The notes: generated by a model from the sequence alone, not told the origin. Positions 1 to 6,664 are shown, counted from the first letter of the stretch. The stretch: DNA of 40,574 nt from Flavobacteriaceae bacterium (GCA_022425945.1 JAKMEK010000045.1:1-40574), one strand, 5' to 3'. Translations and numbers: made by a program.

Positions 1-273
1 GCCGAACAAACCGCTTTTCCAGACCGAAATTTTCGCTATAATTTCATCGAAAACGGCGCGATTGTAAATGCCTTAGTAGACATTAGTCGTCCGCCAAGCG
101 CTTATCATCTAGTGAATTTTGACCTTAGTACAAAAGTGGGGAAAGGAATTGAACTCCGACTAGTCATCGACAATATTTTTAATTCGGATTACCGCAACTA
201 TTTGAATAGACTTCGTTATTTTGCAGAAGATACCGGAAGAAATTTTCGGTTGGAGTTGAGCTATATTTTTTAA
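1..273 (+). CDS. TonB-dependent receptor, C-terminal end (partial)
   Basis: This is the last 90 residues of an outer-membrane TonB-dependent receptor whose start lies outside the window. Frame 1 is open from the first base to the TAA at 271-273. The sequence shows alternating beta-strand pattern, the receptor-family segment VIDNIFNSDYRNYLNRLRYF, and a final strand RNFRLELSYIF ending in phenylalanine, the usual outer-membrane insertion signal. The segment after DNIF closely resembles the last two barrel strands of siderophore/metal-type receptors. The substrate cannot be read from this fragment. A small membrane protein follows after 6 bases, so the two are probably co-transcribed. The PepSY protein on the opposite strand is a frequent neighbour of iron receptors, which makes an iron-related role plausible but unproven. 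Confidence 0.9.
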   Translation, partial: AEQTAFPDRNFRYNFIENGAIVNALVDISRPPSAYHLVNFDLSTKVGKGIELRLVIDNIFNSDYRNYLNRLRYFAEDTGRNFRLELSYIF

Positions 274-279
274 GAACCC

Positions 280-444
280 ATGATATTTACTTTACTAGCA
301 GTTGGCGTTATTTCTGGAGCGGTTGCTGCCTATATTTCAGAACGCAAAGGCAGATCCCATATTGAAGGGTTTCTTTTAGGATTTATGTTTGGTTTAATCG
401 GTGTTTTAATTGCTCTAATACTTGCCCGAAAAGACAACGATTAG
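280..444 (+). CDS. Small two-helix membrane protein
   Basis: A 54-residue ORF from ATG to TAG that starts 6 bases after the receptor stop codon. It has two hydrophobic helices (about residues 2-19 and 30-49) separated by a charged turn (SERKGRSH), and ends with a short charged tail ARKDND. The pattern of a glycine-rich hairpin with a conserved ERKGRS-type turn is seen in many small hypothetical membrane proteins of bacteria, with no assigned function known to me. The close spacing and same strand suggest an operon with the upstream receptor. It ends 2 bases before the end of the convergent PepSY gene, so there is no room for a separate terminator. Function unknown. Confidence 0.65.
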   Translation: MIFTLLAVGVISGAVAAYISERKGRSHIEGFLLGFMFGLIGVLIALILARKDND

Positions 445-446
445 GT

Positions 447-1139
447 TCATTTTTTCTTTCGCCAACCAGCGGTTACAAAGGCCAAAGCAAAGCCACTCAA
501 CACAGTAAATAGTCCAAGCAACGAGAACGCCCGTAAAAGAAGGGTGTTGAAATTATCACGTCCCTGATAGTCCATGGTGTGCGTCATCCACAAGAAGTCA
601 AACCAACGCCATTTTGAATGTCGAATACGTTGAAAAGTGCCACTTCGAGCGTCGACATAAGCTACAGGATTTCCCTCTCCGATGAGTTCAATACGAAAGG
701 CGGGTAAAGGTCGCCCTCGGTATTCATTGTGCGGTCCAATCTTAGTAATGCGTTCTGTTTTTTTAGGGGTATACTCAGGTAGGATATTGGCTTTTACTAC
801 GGCGACTGCTTCTTCTGGGCTAATCTCCTTGATGACTTTTCCGTTTTCTAGATTCAATAAGATCGAGTCATTCACCCAAAAAAAAGGGTTTTCTCCGATT
901 GTTTTTATCTCTAGGGCATGAATAGGAAAGGAAAGCGCTTGAAAAAGAGAATCTGAAATTATAGCCCCATTAATCGCTACAAATTCAACTTTTTTTCTGT
1001 AATGATCTCCGTGAATTTCATCAATGTCTGTCCAACTAAAATAGAGGCCAGAAATGGTCCAAAACAAAAATTGAATTCCGATAAAGATCCCTAAAAAACG
1101 ATGGGTTTTTCTGAACTTGTTTATGGTTGTATACCTCAT
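447..1139 (-). CDS. PepSY-associated transmembrane protein
   Basis: An inner-membrane protein of about 230 residues with the PepSY_TM layout: an N-terminal helix following the motif KTHRFLGIFIGIQFLFWTIS, a long periplasmic part containing a PepSY-like segment (roughly residues 85-175, with AFRIELIGEGNPVAYVDARSG), and a C-terminal helix (LLLRAFSLLGLFTVLSGF). Members with several such helices include ferric-siderophore reductases; short single-unit members like this one are of unknown function. The longer ORF begins with GTG at 1157, but the ATG at 1139 overlaps the TGA of the upstream ABA4-like gene as ATGA, which indicates translational coupling, so I chose 1139. It is the last gene of a three-gene leftward operon. 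The convergent TonB receptor makes a metal-uptake link possible. Confidence 0.85.
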   Translation of the reverse strand: MRYTTINKFRKTHRFLGIFIGIQFLFWTISGLYFSWTDIDEIHGDHYRKKVEFVAINGAIISDSLFQALSFPIHALEIKTIGENPFFWVNDSILLNLENGKVIKEISPEEAVAVVKANILPEYTPKKTERITKIGPHNEYRGRPLPAFRIELIGEGNPVAYVDARSGTFQRIRHSKWRWFDFLWMTHTMDYQGRDNFNTLLLRAFSLLGLFTVLSGFALAFVTAGWRKKK

Positions 1140-1567
1140 TTTTTTAGCCTTAAACACCCCTCGCTAGCAAGGGCGTAAATCAATATTCCCACAGGGCCCA
1201 GCATAAAGGTGCAAAGCAAAGGAAGTAAGAGGAGTCCGTGGATTATGTTTTTTTTCTGGCCATCGCGAAGCATCCAGCAGCCTACCCAATAGTCAAAGGC
1301 GAGATAGTGCATCCATCCAGCAGCTGCGGCTGCAGGAGAGGCATTGTGGTAGAGGCTCAAAATTCCGTCAAGACTGGTGAAGTCGGCATCTCCAAGGCCT
1401 CCATCGCTGATCAAAAAGAAGAGATAAAAAAAGCTAAGCAAAAGTGGAATAAAAGGAAAATGAATAAGCTTTTGGGTGAGTGTTGACTTGGGCGCGAATA
1501 AGAGCGGTAGCCAATTCAAAAGAATAAAAACATTGGCAATAGAAAATAGTGTATATGTATTACTCAT
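1136..1567 (-). CDS. ABA4-like family membrane protein (DUF4281)
   Basis: 143 residues with about four transmembrane helices. The conserved features of the ABA4-like family are visible: the motif GWMHYLAFDYWVGCW (about residues 84-98), the GPVGILIY segment near the C-terminus, and the helix spacing. In plants ABA4 is needed for neoxanthin formation from violaxanthin; the role of bacterial homologues is not established. It starts 1 base after the stop of the upstream oxygenase gene and its stop overlaps the start of the PepSY gene, so the three genes form one operon. Whether it handles carotenoids here is inference only. A 2-oxoglutarate-dependent oxygenase as operon partner suggests modification of a small or lipid-soluble molecule. 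Confidence 0.85.
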   Translation of the reverse strand: MSNTYTLFSIANVFILLNWLPLLFAPKSTLTQKLIHFPFIPLLLSFFYLFFLISDGGLGDADFTSLDGILSLYHNASPAAAAAGWMHYLAFDYWVGCWMLRDGQKKNIIHGLLLLPLLCTFMLGPVGILIYALASEGCLRLKK

Positions 1568-1568
1568 A

Positions 1569-2513
1569 TTATTTTTTTATTAATCCGAGTTCAATCAGAC
1601 GTTCGGTTAAATATTCTCCTGCGGTGCAATCTTCGAATGCTTTTGGTTGTTTTTCCGAAACACAGCTAGGCAGGCAATTGAGGGGCATGTCCGGACTTGG
1701 GTGCATAAAAAAAGGAATTGAATAGCGCGAACTCCCCCATTGTTCTTTTGGAGGATTGATCACTTGATGTTGCGTAGATTTTAGGAAGTTGTTGGTTAGT
1801 CGTGCCATCATATCTCCTAAATTAATGATTAATTCTCCTTCTTCTGCAATGGCATCAATCCATTTGTTTTCTTTGGTTAACACCTGTAAGCCTCTTCCTT
1901 GAGCTCCCATTAATAGGGTAATGAGATTGATGTCTCCATGTGCCGCAGCACGAACCGCATTTTTTGGCTCATGGGTGATGGGAGGATAATGGATGGGGCG
2001 AAGAATCGAATTTCCATAGCTTACGAAGTGATCAAAATAATCTTCTTCGAGCTTTAGGTGTAGGGCGATAGCCTGTAAAACAGACCGTCCTGTTTTTTCC
2101 AACAGCTGAAAAACCTCTTTCCCGATTGCATTAAATTCTGGAACTTCTTTGACCAAAACATTTTCAGGATACATGGGACCTGTTGTTGGGATATTGTATT
2201 GTCCAAAATGCCAGAACTCTTTTAGGTCTCCTTCTTTCTTCCCTTTGGCGCTTTCTTTTCCAAAGGCAGTATAGCCTCGTTGACCGGCCATACCTTCAAT
2301 TTCATAGCCACTTTTGATTTCCTCAGGCAAGGCAAAGAATTTTTTGATTTCTCGATAGAGTATTTTTGTGTGCTCTTCGGTTAAATAATGTCCTTTTAAT
2401 ATGACAAAACCAATCTCTTCAAAGGCCTCTCCTAGGGTAGAGATGAAGGCTGCTTTTTGTGTTGGATCATTGGATAGAAAATCTGCTAAGTCGACACGAG
2501 GAATGTTTTTCAT
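1569..2513 (-). CDS. Isopenicillin N synthase-like 2-oxoglutarate/Fe(II) oxygenase
   Basis: 314 residues, the usual length for the isopenicillin N synthase/flavanone hydroxylase-like family of cytosolic non-heme iron enzymes. The N-terminal DIOX_N-like part (residues 5-120) includes the conserved IGFVILKGH. The catalytic core shows the iron-binding triad H192-x-D194 (AHGDINLITLL) and H249 (KSTQHQV), followed by R263-x-S265 (SSRYSIPFF), which binds the 2-oxoglutarate carboxylate. It oxidises an unknown substrate using molecular oxygen. Presence of the RxS motif favours a 2-oxoglutarate-dependent enzyme rather than a true penicillin-forming enzyme, although isopenicillin N synthase also keeps this motif. 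It is the first gene of the operon with the ABA4-like and PepSY genes. Upstream lies a micro-gene with its own terminator. Confidence 0.9.
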   Translation of the reverse strand: MKNIPRVDLADFLSNDPTQKAAFISTLGEAFEEIGFVILKGHYLTEEHTKILYREIKKFFALPEEIKSGYEIEGMAGQRGYTAFGKESAKGKKEGDLKEFWHFGQYNIPTTGPMYPENVLVKEVPEFNAIGKEVFQLLEKTGRSVLQAIALHLKLEEDYFDHFVSYGNSILRPIHYPPITHEPKNAVRAAAHGDINLITLLMGAQGRGLQVLTKENKWIDAIAEEGELIINLGDMMARLTNNFLKSTQHQVINPPKEQWGSSRYSIPFFMHPSPDMPLNCLPSCVSEKQPKAFEDCTAGEYLTERLIELGLIKK

Positions 2514-2551
2514 GAGGTATAGAGTGTTTATTAAAAGTACGAGAAAAATAA

Positions 2552-2577
2552 AAAAGCAGACCCATCGGTCTGCTTTT
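2552..2577 (-). terminator. Rho-independent terminator after the micro-gene
   Basis: A perfect 11-bp stem (AAAAGCAGACC at 2552-2562 against GGTCTGCTTTT at 2567-2577) with a 4-base loop. Read leftward it is followed by a T-rich run (TTTTTTATTTTTC). It lies 25 bases downstream of the micro-ORF stop and about 40 bases upstream of the oxygenase start, so it either ends the micro-gene transcript or acts as an attenuator for the oxygenase operon. Confidence 0.8.
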
Positions 2578-2602
2578 ATGTTAAAATAGATAAGGAGTAG
2601 GA

Positions 2603-2665
2603 TTAAGAAGCCTTGATATAAGGCGGCTTTTGTCCGTTACTCCCCAAATGTTGTTTATAAGACAT
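2603..2665 (-). CDS. 20-residue micro-ORF with strong Shine-Dalgarno
   Basis: A short ORF, ATG at 2665 to TAA at 2603, encoding the 20-residue peptide MSYKQHLGSNGQKPPYIKAS. It is basic, polar, lacks a hydrophobic segment and has no run of one amino acid that would mark a classic attenuation leader. The case for translation rests on the context: AAAGGAGGTG at 2670-2679 with 6 bases between AGGAGG and ATG, which is an almost ideal Shine-Dalgarno sequence, while neighbouring genes have none. A promoter box lies 63 bases upstream and a terminator 25 bases downstream, so it can stand as an independent transcription unit. I do not recognise the peptide. It could be a functional small protein, a leader peptide, or part of a structured regulatory RNA. 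Confidence 0.6.
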   Translation of the reverse strand: MSYKQHLGSNGQKPPYIKAS

Positions 2666-2669
2666 AAGA

Positions 2670-2679
2670 CACCTCCTTT
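2670..2679 (-). promoter_or_regulatory. Shine-Dalgarno of the micro-ORF
   Basis: Read leftward the sequence is AAAGGAGGTG, 4 bases from the ATG at 2665 (6 bases from AGGAGG). It is complementary to most of the 16S rRNA anti-Shine-Dalgarno tail. In Bacteroidota that tail is known to be held by ribosomal proteins bS21, bS18 and bS6, so such sequences are rare and rpsU of Flavobacteriales is a known exception. Confidence 0.75.
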
Positions 2680-2697
2680 CTACATTAAGTTAAACAT

Positions 2698-2713
2698 CAC
2701 TGTTGTCACAGTG
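2698..2713 (-). repeat. Hairpin in the 5' leader of the micro-gene
   Basis: A perfect 6-bp inverted repeat, CACTGT (2698-2703) and ACAGTG (2708-2713), separated by 4 bases. It lies just downstream of the predicted transcription start and could shield the 5' end or be part of a structured leader; it could also be a small operator. Confidence 0.5.
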
Positions 2714-2727
2714 CGAACTGCTCTTCA

Positions 2728-2735
2728 CAAATTTA
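2728..2735 (-). promoter_or_regulatory. Promoter -7 box of the micro-gene
   Basis: On the minus strand the box reads TAAATTTG, a full match to the Bacteroidota TAnnTTTG -7 consensus. Transcription would start near 2720, giving a leader of about 55 bases before the ATG at 2665. No clear TTG -33 element is visible at the usual spacing. Confidence 0.55.
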
Positions 2736-2758
2736 GCAGAAAAAAGAACGCCTAAAAA

Positions 2759-4027
2759 CTATTTAACGATTTTTTTGAGGGTCAGTCCTTGCACCAAAAT
2801 AGTAAACAATACGACCGCATAGGTCAGAAATAAAATCAGTGATTTTCCATCCCCGAGTGTGTCCGGTAAGTTTAGCGCTAATGCAATACTCAATCCACCA
2901 CGAAGGCCACCCCAAGTAATGATTAGGGCAGTTTTGGGTTCAAACTTTTTGCGTAACGACAATAAACTAATGGGAACGGTAACGCCAATCCAACGAGAAA
3001 AAACGACCCAAATAACCACAAAGAATGAGAGAATAAAAAAGCTACTTTGTACTTCTTTAAAGAGAGGGATAATTTCAATTCCAATTAGAATGAATAGAAT
3101 AGCGTTAAGGGTTTCATCGATCAAATGCCAAAATTTGTACACATAGTCTCCCATGGCTTTTTGTACACCTTCTTCTACATCATCTGTGTCGATATTGCGG
3201 TTTAGAAAAAGCCCCATTACGACTATCCCAAGAACGGCCGAAAAATGGAAATAGTGGCAAATTAACGGGAGGAGTAAAACCATCGACAATGTCACCAACA
3301 CCTCCAGCTCTACATGTTCGTTTTCAATGTATTTTAAGAGTTTAAGACCCAAGTATCCCATGAGAGCACCCAAGGCAATTCCACCAATGACTTCAGTCAC
3401 AAATAAGACACCAACACTGGCCGCAGTAACATTTTCTACACCTTCTACTTTGATGCTCAAAAGGGTCAAGAAGACCACTACGCCAATTCCATCGTTAAAC
3501 AGCGACTCTCCTGCGATTCGCGTTTCCGTGATGGATGAAAGGTTCATTTTTTTGACCATTGCTAAAACAGCAATGGGATCAGTTGGGGCGATTAGCGACC
3601 CGAAAAGCAAGCAATCTACATAGGTAAGCCCATAAGAGCTCATCCCGAGAAAGGGTTGTTGAACAAGCCAGTAAAGTCCGCTTCCAACGGCAAAGGTCGA
3701 GAAGAGAACGCCAAAGCTAGCCAAGAACAAGATGGTTGTTTTGTCCTTGAGTAATTCATGAACATTTACGCCGATTGCACCAGCAAAAAGCAAAAAGGGA
3801 AGCATTACGTTAACAAGCAATTCGCTGAAATCAAATGTTTGCGTTAAGGCCGTTGCTTTATCCAGAAAAGGAGGGTAAAGCGTTCCAACCCCCAAAATGA
3901 TAAACGAAAGAACCAAGGCTTGAATCATTAGCCCGATGGTTAGCGGAAGTTTTAAAATACGAAGGTTTATAAGGGAAAAGGCTGATGCGATGACCAGCAA
4001 AACAGTAGAAATTTCGAGAACGTGCAT
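2759..4027 (-). CDS. Sodium (cation):proton antiporter, CPA1/NhaP type
   Basis: 422 residues, polytopic inner-membrane protein with about 12 hydrophobic helices. The CPA1 family signatures are present: LLFGSLIAPTDPIAVLAMVK (about residues 140-159) and AGESLFNDGIGVVVFLTLL (about 168-186), the latter carrying the ND pair of the ion-binding site, and the late motif WGGLRGGLSIALAL (about 371-384). It exchanges Na+ or another monovalent cation for protons, helping salt and pH homeostasis, which fits a marine flavobacterium. It lacks the long cytoplasmic tail of eukaryotic or NhaP2-type members, so it is a compact version. The start ATG at 4027 is 38 bases after the ribE stop. A short palindrome GTATCAAGATAC lies at 4041-4052 upstream. 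Confidence 0.92.
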   Translation of the reverse strand: MHVLEISTVLLVIASAFSLINLRILKLPLTIGLMIQALVLSFIILGVGTLYPPFLDKATALTQTFDFSELLVNVMLPFLLFAGAIGVNVHELLKDKTTILFLASFGVLFSTFAVGSGLYWLVQQPFLGMSSYGLTYVDCLLFGSLIAPTDPIAVLAMVKKMNLSSITETRIAGESLFNDGIGVVVFLTLLSIKVEGVENVTAASVGVLFVTEVIGGIALGALMGYLGLKLLKYIENEHVELEVLVTLSMVLLLPLICHYFHFSAVLGIVVMGLFLNRNIDTDDVEEGVQKAMGDYVYKFWHLIDETLNAILFILIGIEIIPLFKEVQSSFFILSFFVVIWVVFSRWIGVTVPISLLSLRKKFEPKTALIITWGGLRGGLSIALALNLPDTLGDGKSLILFLTYAVVLFTILVQGLTLKKIVK

Positions 4028-4065
4028 AAATATAGTTTAGGTATCAAGATACAAATTTTGTTGAA

Positions 4066-4653
4066 TTACCTGATTTGTTGCATTTTGGTGATGTATTTTC
4101 CCACCACATCAAATTCTAAATTTACCATTGTGCCTTTTTTAAAGGTGTGGAAATTGGTGTGTTCATAGGTGTAAGGGATGATGGCCACGGAGAAGGTATT
4201 AATCCCAGAGTTTACCACAGTAAGACTAGTTCCATTGATCGTAATCGATCCTTTTTCAATGGTAATGTTTTTTTGGGCGGGGTCATATTCAAACGAAAAA
4301 ACCCAACTTCCTCCTTCTTCCTTTACTTCAGTACATTGCCCCACTTGGTCTACATGGCCTTGAACGATATGACCATCTAGTCGAGCACCTAATTTCATGG
4401 CGCGTTCAAGATTGACCTTCGTTCCAACTTCCCATGTCGATAGATTTGTTTTGTCAAGCGTTTCTTTGATGGCTGTAACGGTGTATTGATTGCCATCAAT
4501 CTTAACAACGGTTAAACACACGCCATTGTGCGCCACACTTTGATCTATTTTTAATTCAGAGGTAATGGAACTTTCCAAACTCAGGTGCACGTTTTCATTC
4601 TCTTTTTCTAGTTTGGTGATGGTACCAAAATCTTCTATAATTCCTGTAAACAT
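4066..4653 (-). CDS. ribE: Riboflavin synthase, alpha subunit
   Basis: 195 residues. Catalyses dismutation of two 6,7-dimethyl-8-ribityllumazines to riboflavin, the last step of riboflavin synthesis, in the cytosol as a trimer. Two lumazine-binding repeats are visible: residues 1-97, starting with the hallmark MFTGIIEDFG and containing HNGVCLTV, and residues 98-195 with LDGHIVQGHVDQVG and INGTSLTVV. The ORF can be extended to 4707, but the conserved N-terminus MFTGIIE fixes the start at the ATG at 4653, and a perfect -7 box on the minus strand (4684-4691) lies within the extension. It is divergent from pdxA with only 53 bases between the two starts. Length is normal for the family. Confidence 0.97.
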   Translation of the reverse strand: MFTGIIEDFGTITKLEKENENVHLSLESSITSELKIDQSVAHNGVCLTVVKIDGNQYTVTAIKETLDKTNLSTWEVGTKVNLERAMKLGARLDGHIVQGHVDQVGQCTEVKEEGGSWVFSFEYDPAQKNITIEKGSITINGTSLTVVNSGINTFSVAIIPYTYEHTNFHTFKKGTMVNLEFDVVGKYITKMQQIR

Positions 4654-4671
4654 AAGCTCGTTGATATTGTT

Positions 4672-4679
4672 TAACTTTG
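4672..4679 (+). promoter_or_regulatory. Candidate pdxA promoter -7 box
   Basis: TAACTTTG matches the TAnnTTTG consensus exactly. Transcription would begin near 4686, giving a leader of about 20 bases before the pdxA ATG at 4707. No convincing TTG at the -33 position. Confidence 0.5.
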
Positions 4680-4683
4680 TAAT

Positions 4684-4691
4684 CAAAAGTA
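4684..4691 (-). promoter_or_regulatory. Candidate ribE promoter -7 box
   Basis: On the minus strand this reads TACTTTTG, an exact TAnnTTTG match. Transcription would begin near 4677, about 24 bases before the ribE ATG at 4653. It faces the pdxA box at 4672-4679, so the two predicted transcripts overlap at their 5' ends by roughly 10 bases. Confidence 0.5.
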
Positions 4692-4706
4692 GCAAATAAT
4701 CAGGCA

Positions 4707-5729
4707 ATGGAAGGAAGAGAGCGTAAAATTAAAGTAGGGATTTCTATTGGTGACCCAAATGGAGTGGGCATTGAAATTATCTTGAAAATGTTTGAAGACA
4801 AACGCATGTTTGATTTCTTCACTCCTGTTGTTTTTGCCAGCACCAAATTACTCAGTTTTCAGCGGAAGCACTTTAACCTCCAAACATCTTTTTCTCCTTT
4901 TGTATTGGGAAAGAAAGCGAGCATTAACCAACTCAATATTGTTGAGGTATTGAAGAAACCCTTTACAACTACTTTTGGAGAAGAAACCGCTGAGGGAGGC
5001 GGGGTAGCCTTGGCTTCTTTCAAGGCAGCCACGCAAGCACTAAAGCAAGGGGAGGTCGATGTTTTGGTGACGGCTCCACTCAACAAGCACAACATACAAG
5101 GCGATACGTTTTCTTTTCCTGGACACACCGATTTTTTGGCTAAAGAACTCAAAGGAGAAAGTCTTATGTTCATGGTGACAGATGAGCTAAAAGTTGGGCT
5201 ATTAACAGACCATATCCCAGTTAGTGAAGTGGCACAATCCATAACACCTGAACGAATCAAGAAGAAGGTTGCCAACATGAAAGCATCTTTGCAGCATGAT
5301 TTTGGTATAGCAAAACCAAAAATAGCATTGTTGGGAATTAACCCACACACTGGAGACAATGGTGTCATAGGAGAGGAAGACGACACCGTTCTTCGTCCAA
5401 CATTAAAAGAAATATACGCCAAAGGCACCTTGGTTTTTGGTCCTTATGCTGCGGATAGTTTTTTTGGAACAGACCTGCCCGCAAAGTTTGACGCTGTTTT
5501 GGCCACCTATCATGACCAAGGCTTAATTCCTTTTAAAACCCTCACCTTTGGAAAAGGGGTTAATTTCACTGCAGGACTAGACAAGGTGCGTACTTCTCCA
5601 GATCATGGGACAGCCTTTGATATAGCTGGAAAAGGGCTTGCCGATACAGCTTCTTTTAAAGAAGCGGTCTTCATGGCCCGTGAGATCTTTTTCAATCGCC
5701 AAAGCCATGCCGAATACAGCATTGATTAA
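4707..5729 (+). CDS. pdxA: 4-hydroxythreonine-4-phosphate dehydrogenase
   Basis: 340 residues. Oxidises 4-phosphohydroxy-L-threonine with NAD(P)+ in the DXP-dependent pathway to pyridoxal 5'-phosphate; the product is condensed by PdxJ. Family motifs are clear: the N-terminal GISIGDPNGVGIEI (about residues 11-24), FSFPGHTDFLAKEL with the metal-binding histidine (about 134-147), NPHTGDNGVIGEEDD (about 212-226), ATYHDQGLIPFK (about 268-279) and GVNFTAGLDKVRTSPDHGTA (about 286-305), the last two carrying further metal and substrate ligands. Length is typical. It starts with ATG, is divergent from ribE, and is followed by a 73-base gap with the promoter of the DUF177-rpmF pair. Its product supplies PLP, which alanine racemase encoded downstream needs. 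Confidence 0.97.
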   Translation: MEGRERKIKVGISIGDPNGVGIEIILKMFEDKRMFDFFTPVVFASTKLLSFQRKHFNLQTSFSPFVLGKKASINQLNIVEVLKKPFTTTFGEETAEGGGVALASFKAATQALKQGEVDVLVTAPLNKHNIQGDTFSFPGHTDFLAKELKGESLMFMVTDELKVGLLTDHIPVSEVAQSITPERIKKKVANMKASLQHDFGIAKPKIALLGINPHTGDNGVIGEEDDTVLRPTLKEIYAKGTLVFGPYAADSFFGTDLPAKFDAVLATYHDQGLIPFKTLTFGKGVNFTAGLDKVRTSPDHGTAFDIAGKGLADTASFKEAVFMAREIFFNRQSHAEYSID

Positions 5730-5775
5730 CTGCAATAAAACTATGGGTAAAAGCAGTTTAGAAAAATATTTTTTG

Positions 5776-5783
5776 TAAATTTG
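5776..5783 (+). promoter_or_regulatory. Promoter -7 box for DUF177-rpmF
   Basis: TAAATTTG is an exact match to the Bacteroidota -7 consensus, with TTTAG about 16-17 bases upstream as a weak -33 element. Transcription would begin near 5790, about 13 bases before the ATG at 5803. Confidence 0.6.
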
Positions 5784-5802
5784 CCCCCTCATTGACAAGA
5801 AC

Positions 5803-6321
5803 ATGGAAGCATTGACCGAATTTGTCATCCCGTTTGTAGGGCTCAGAGAAGGTCAGCACTCCTTTGATTTTGACATTGAAACAACGTTCTTTAACGCATT
5901 TGAATTTAGTGATTTCACGACTGCTTCTCTAAAAGTAAGTTTGCTTTTTGAAAAGAAACCCAGTATGATGAACCTAAAATTTACGGTAAATGGCACGGTT
6001 GGATTGACCTGTGATGTATCAAACGAAGTTTTTGATTACACCATCAATACTAACCTTGACTGGATCGTAAAATTTGGCGAAGATTATGACGATGACCACG
6101 ATGAATTTTTAATTCTACCGCATGGGAGTTATCAGGTCAGTGTAGCACAACCGATCTATGAAATGATCGTGTTGGCGGTACCGGTTAAAAAAGTTCATCC
6201 AGGTGTATTGGACGGCTCATTAAATTCAACATTATTAAAACGACTAGAAGAATTACAACCCAAAGAGGAAAAGTTATCCAATAACGACCCTCGGTGGGAT
6301 AAACTAAAAGATTTATTATAA
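5803..6321 (+). CDS. DUF177 (YceD-like) protein
   Basis: 172 residues of the DUF177/YceD family, the usual partner of the L32 gene. The N-terminal VIPFVGLREGQHSFDFDIE and the central GTVGLTCDVSNE match the flavobacterial form of this family, though the second cysteine of the CxxC-type motif seen in some members is missing (only one Cys, in TCD). In other bacteria and plants YceD homologues help 23S rRNA accumulation, so a role in ribosome assembly is likely. The C-terminal part is acidic and charged (EELQPKEEKLSNNDPRWD). It sits 17 bases before rpmF with its own promoter, forming a two-gene unit ended by a terminator at 6561-6588. Confidence 0.9.
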   Translation: MEALTEFVIPFVGLREGQHSFDFDIETTFFNAFEFSDFTTASLKVSLLFEKKPSMMNLKFTVNGTVGLTCDVSNEVFDYTINTNLDWIVKFGEDYDDDHDEFLILPHGSYQVSVAQPIYEMIVLAVPVKKVHPGVLDGSLNSTLLKRLEELQPKEEKLSNNDPRWDKLKDLL

Positions 6322-6338
6322 CCTAAAACAGGACTAAA

Positions 6339-6536
6339 ATGGCACATCCTAAACGGAAAATATCGAAAACCAGAAGAGATAAAAGAAGAACTCACGTAAA
6401 AGCGTCTCATTCTCAAATTGCGGTTGACAAAACCACAGGAGAAGCGCATCTTTATCACCGTGCACATTGGCATGAGGGTAAATTATTTTACAAAGGGAGA
6501 GTCTTGATTGACAGCGCTGAAGAAGCGACTGCCTAG
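6339..6536 (+). CDS. rpmF: 50S ribosomal protein L32
   Basis: 65 residues, basic at the N-terminus ([19 protein letters not shown]) as in all bacterial bL32 proteins, a component of the large ribosomal subunit. The central segment [20 protein letters not shown] is the flavobacterial form; the zinc-binding cysteines of some L32 proteins are absent, as in a zinc-independent version. It is preceded by the DUF177 gene, the standard pairing, and followed by a Rho-independent terminator. In many flavobacteria the next gene is fabH followed by accB and accC; here fabH is missing at this place. Confidence 0.97.
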   Translation: MAHPKRKISKTRRDKRRTHVKASHSQIAVDKTTGEAHLYHRAHWHEGKLFYKGRVLIDSAEEATA

Positions 6537-6560
6537 TAAATCACCTTCTCTAAAGAACAT

Positions 6561-6588
6561 ATGCTCTCCTTTTTGGGGAGCATTTTTC
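6561..6588 (+). terminator. Rho-independent terminator after rpmF
   Basis: Stem ATGCTCTCC (6561-6569) against GGGGAGCAT (6575-6583), 9 bp with one G-U pair, 5-base T loop, followed by a T run at 6583-6587. It separates DUF177-rpmF from the accB group. Confidence 0.8.
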
Positions 6589-6598
6589 ATATAAAAGG

Positions 6599-6629
6599 TT
6601 TTGTTTGGAACAAAAAACGGTTATCTTCA
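6599..6629 (+). promoter_or_regulatory. Candidate promoter of the 97-residue protein-accB-accC unit
   Basis: TTTTG at 6599-6603 and TATCTTCA at 6622-6629, separated by 18 bases, approximate the Bacteroidota -33 and -7 elements (the -7 box matches six of the eight positions including the two free ones). It lies between the rpmF terminator and the next gene. Confidence 0.4.
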
Positions 6630-6664
6630 CTTAGCAAATCGTTCATGGAAAAGACAATAAATCA

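Noticed and set aside
682-921. Open frame on the plus strand inside the PepSY gene
   Set aside because: Shadow of the PepSY coding region; no independent start signal or family match.
4041-4052. Palindrome GTATCAAGATAC upstream of the antiporter gene
   Set aside because: Arms are only 5 bp and no second copy is visible, so it may be chance; not called an operator.
4859-5428. Long antisense open frame inside pdxA (189 codons)
   Set aside because: Shadow of pdxA; no start signal, promoter or protein-like features. Kept as an example of a misleading long ORF.
5730-5775. Weak hairpin AAACT/AGTTT after pdxA
   Set aside because: Five base pairs with a loop of about 12 bases; not convincing as a terminator.
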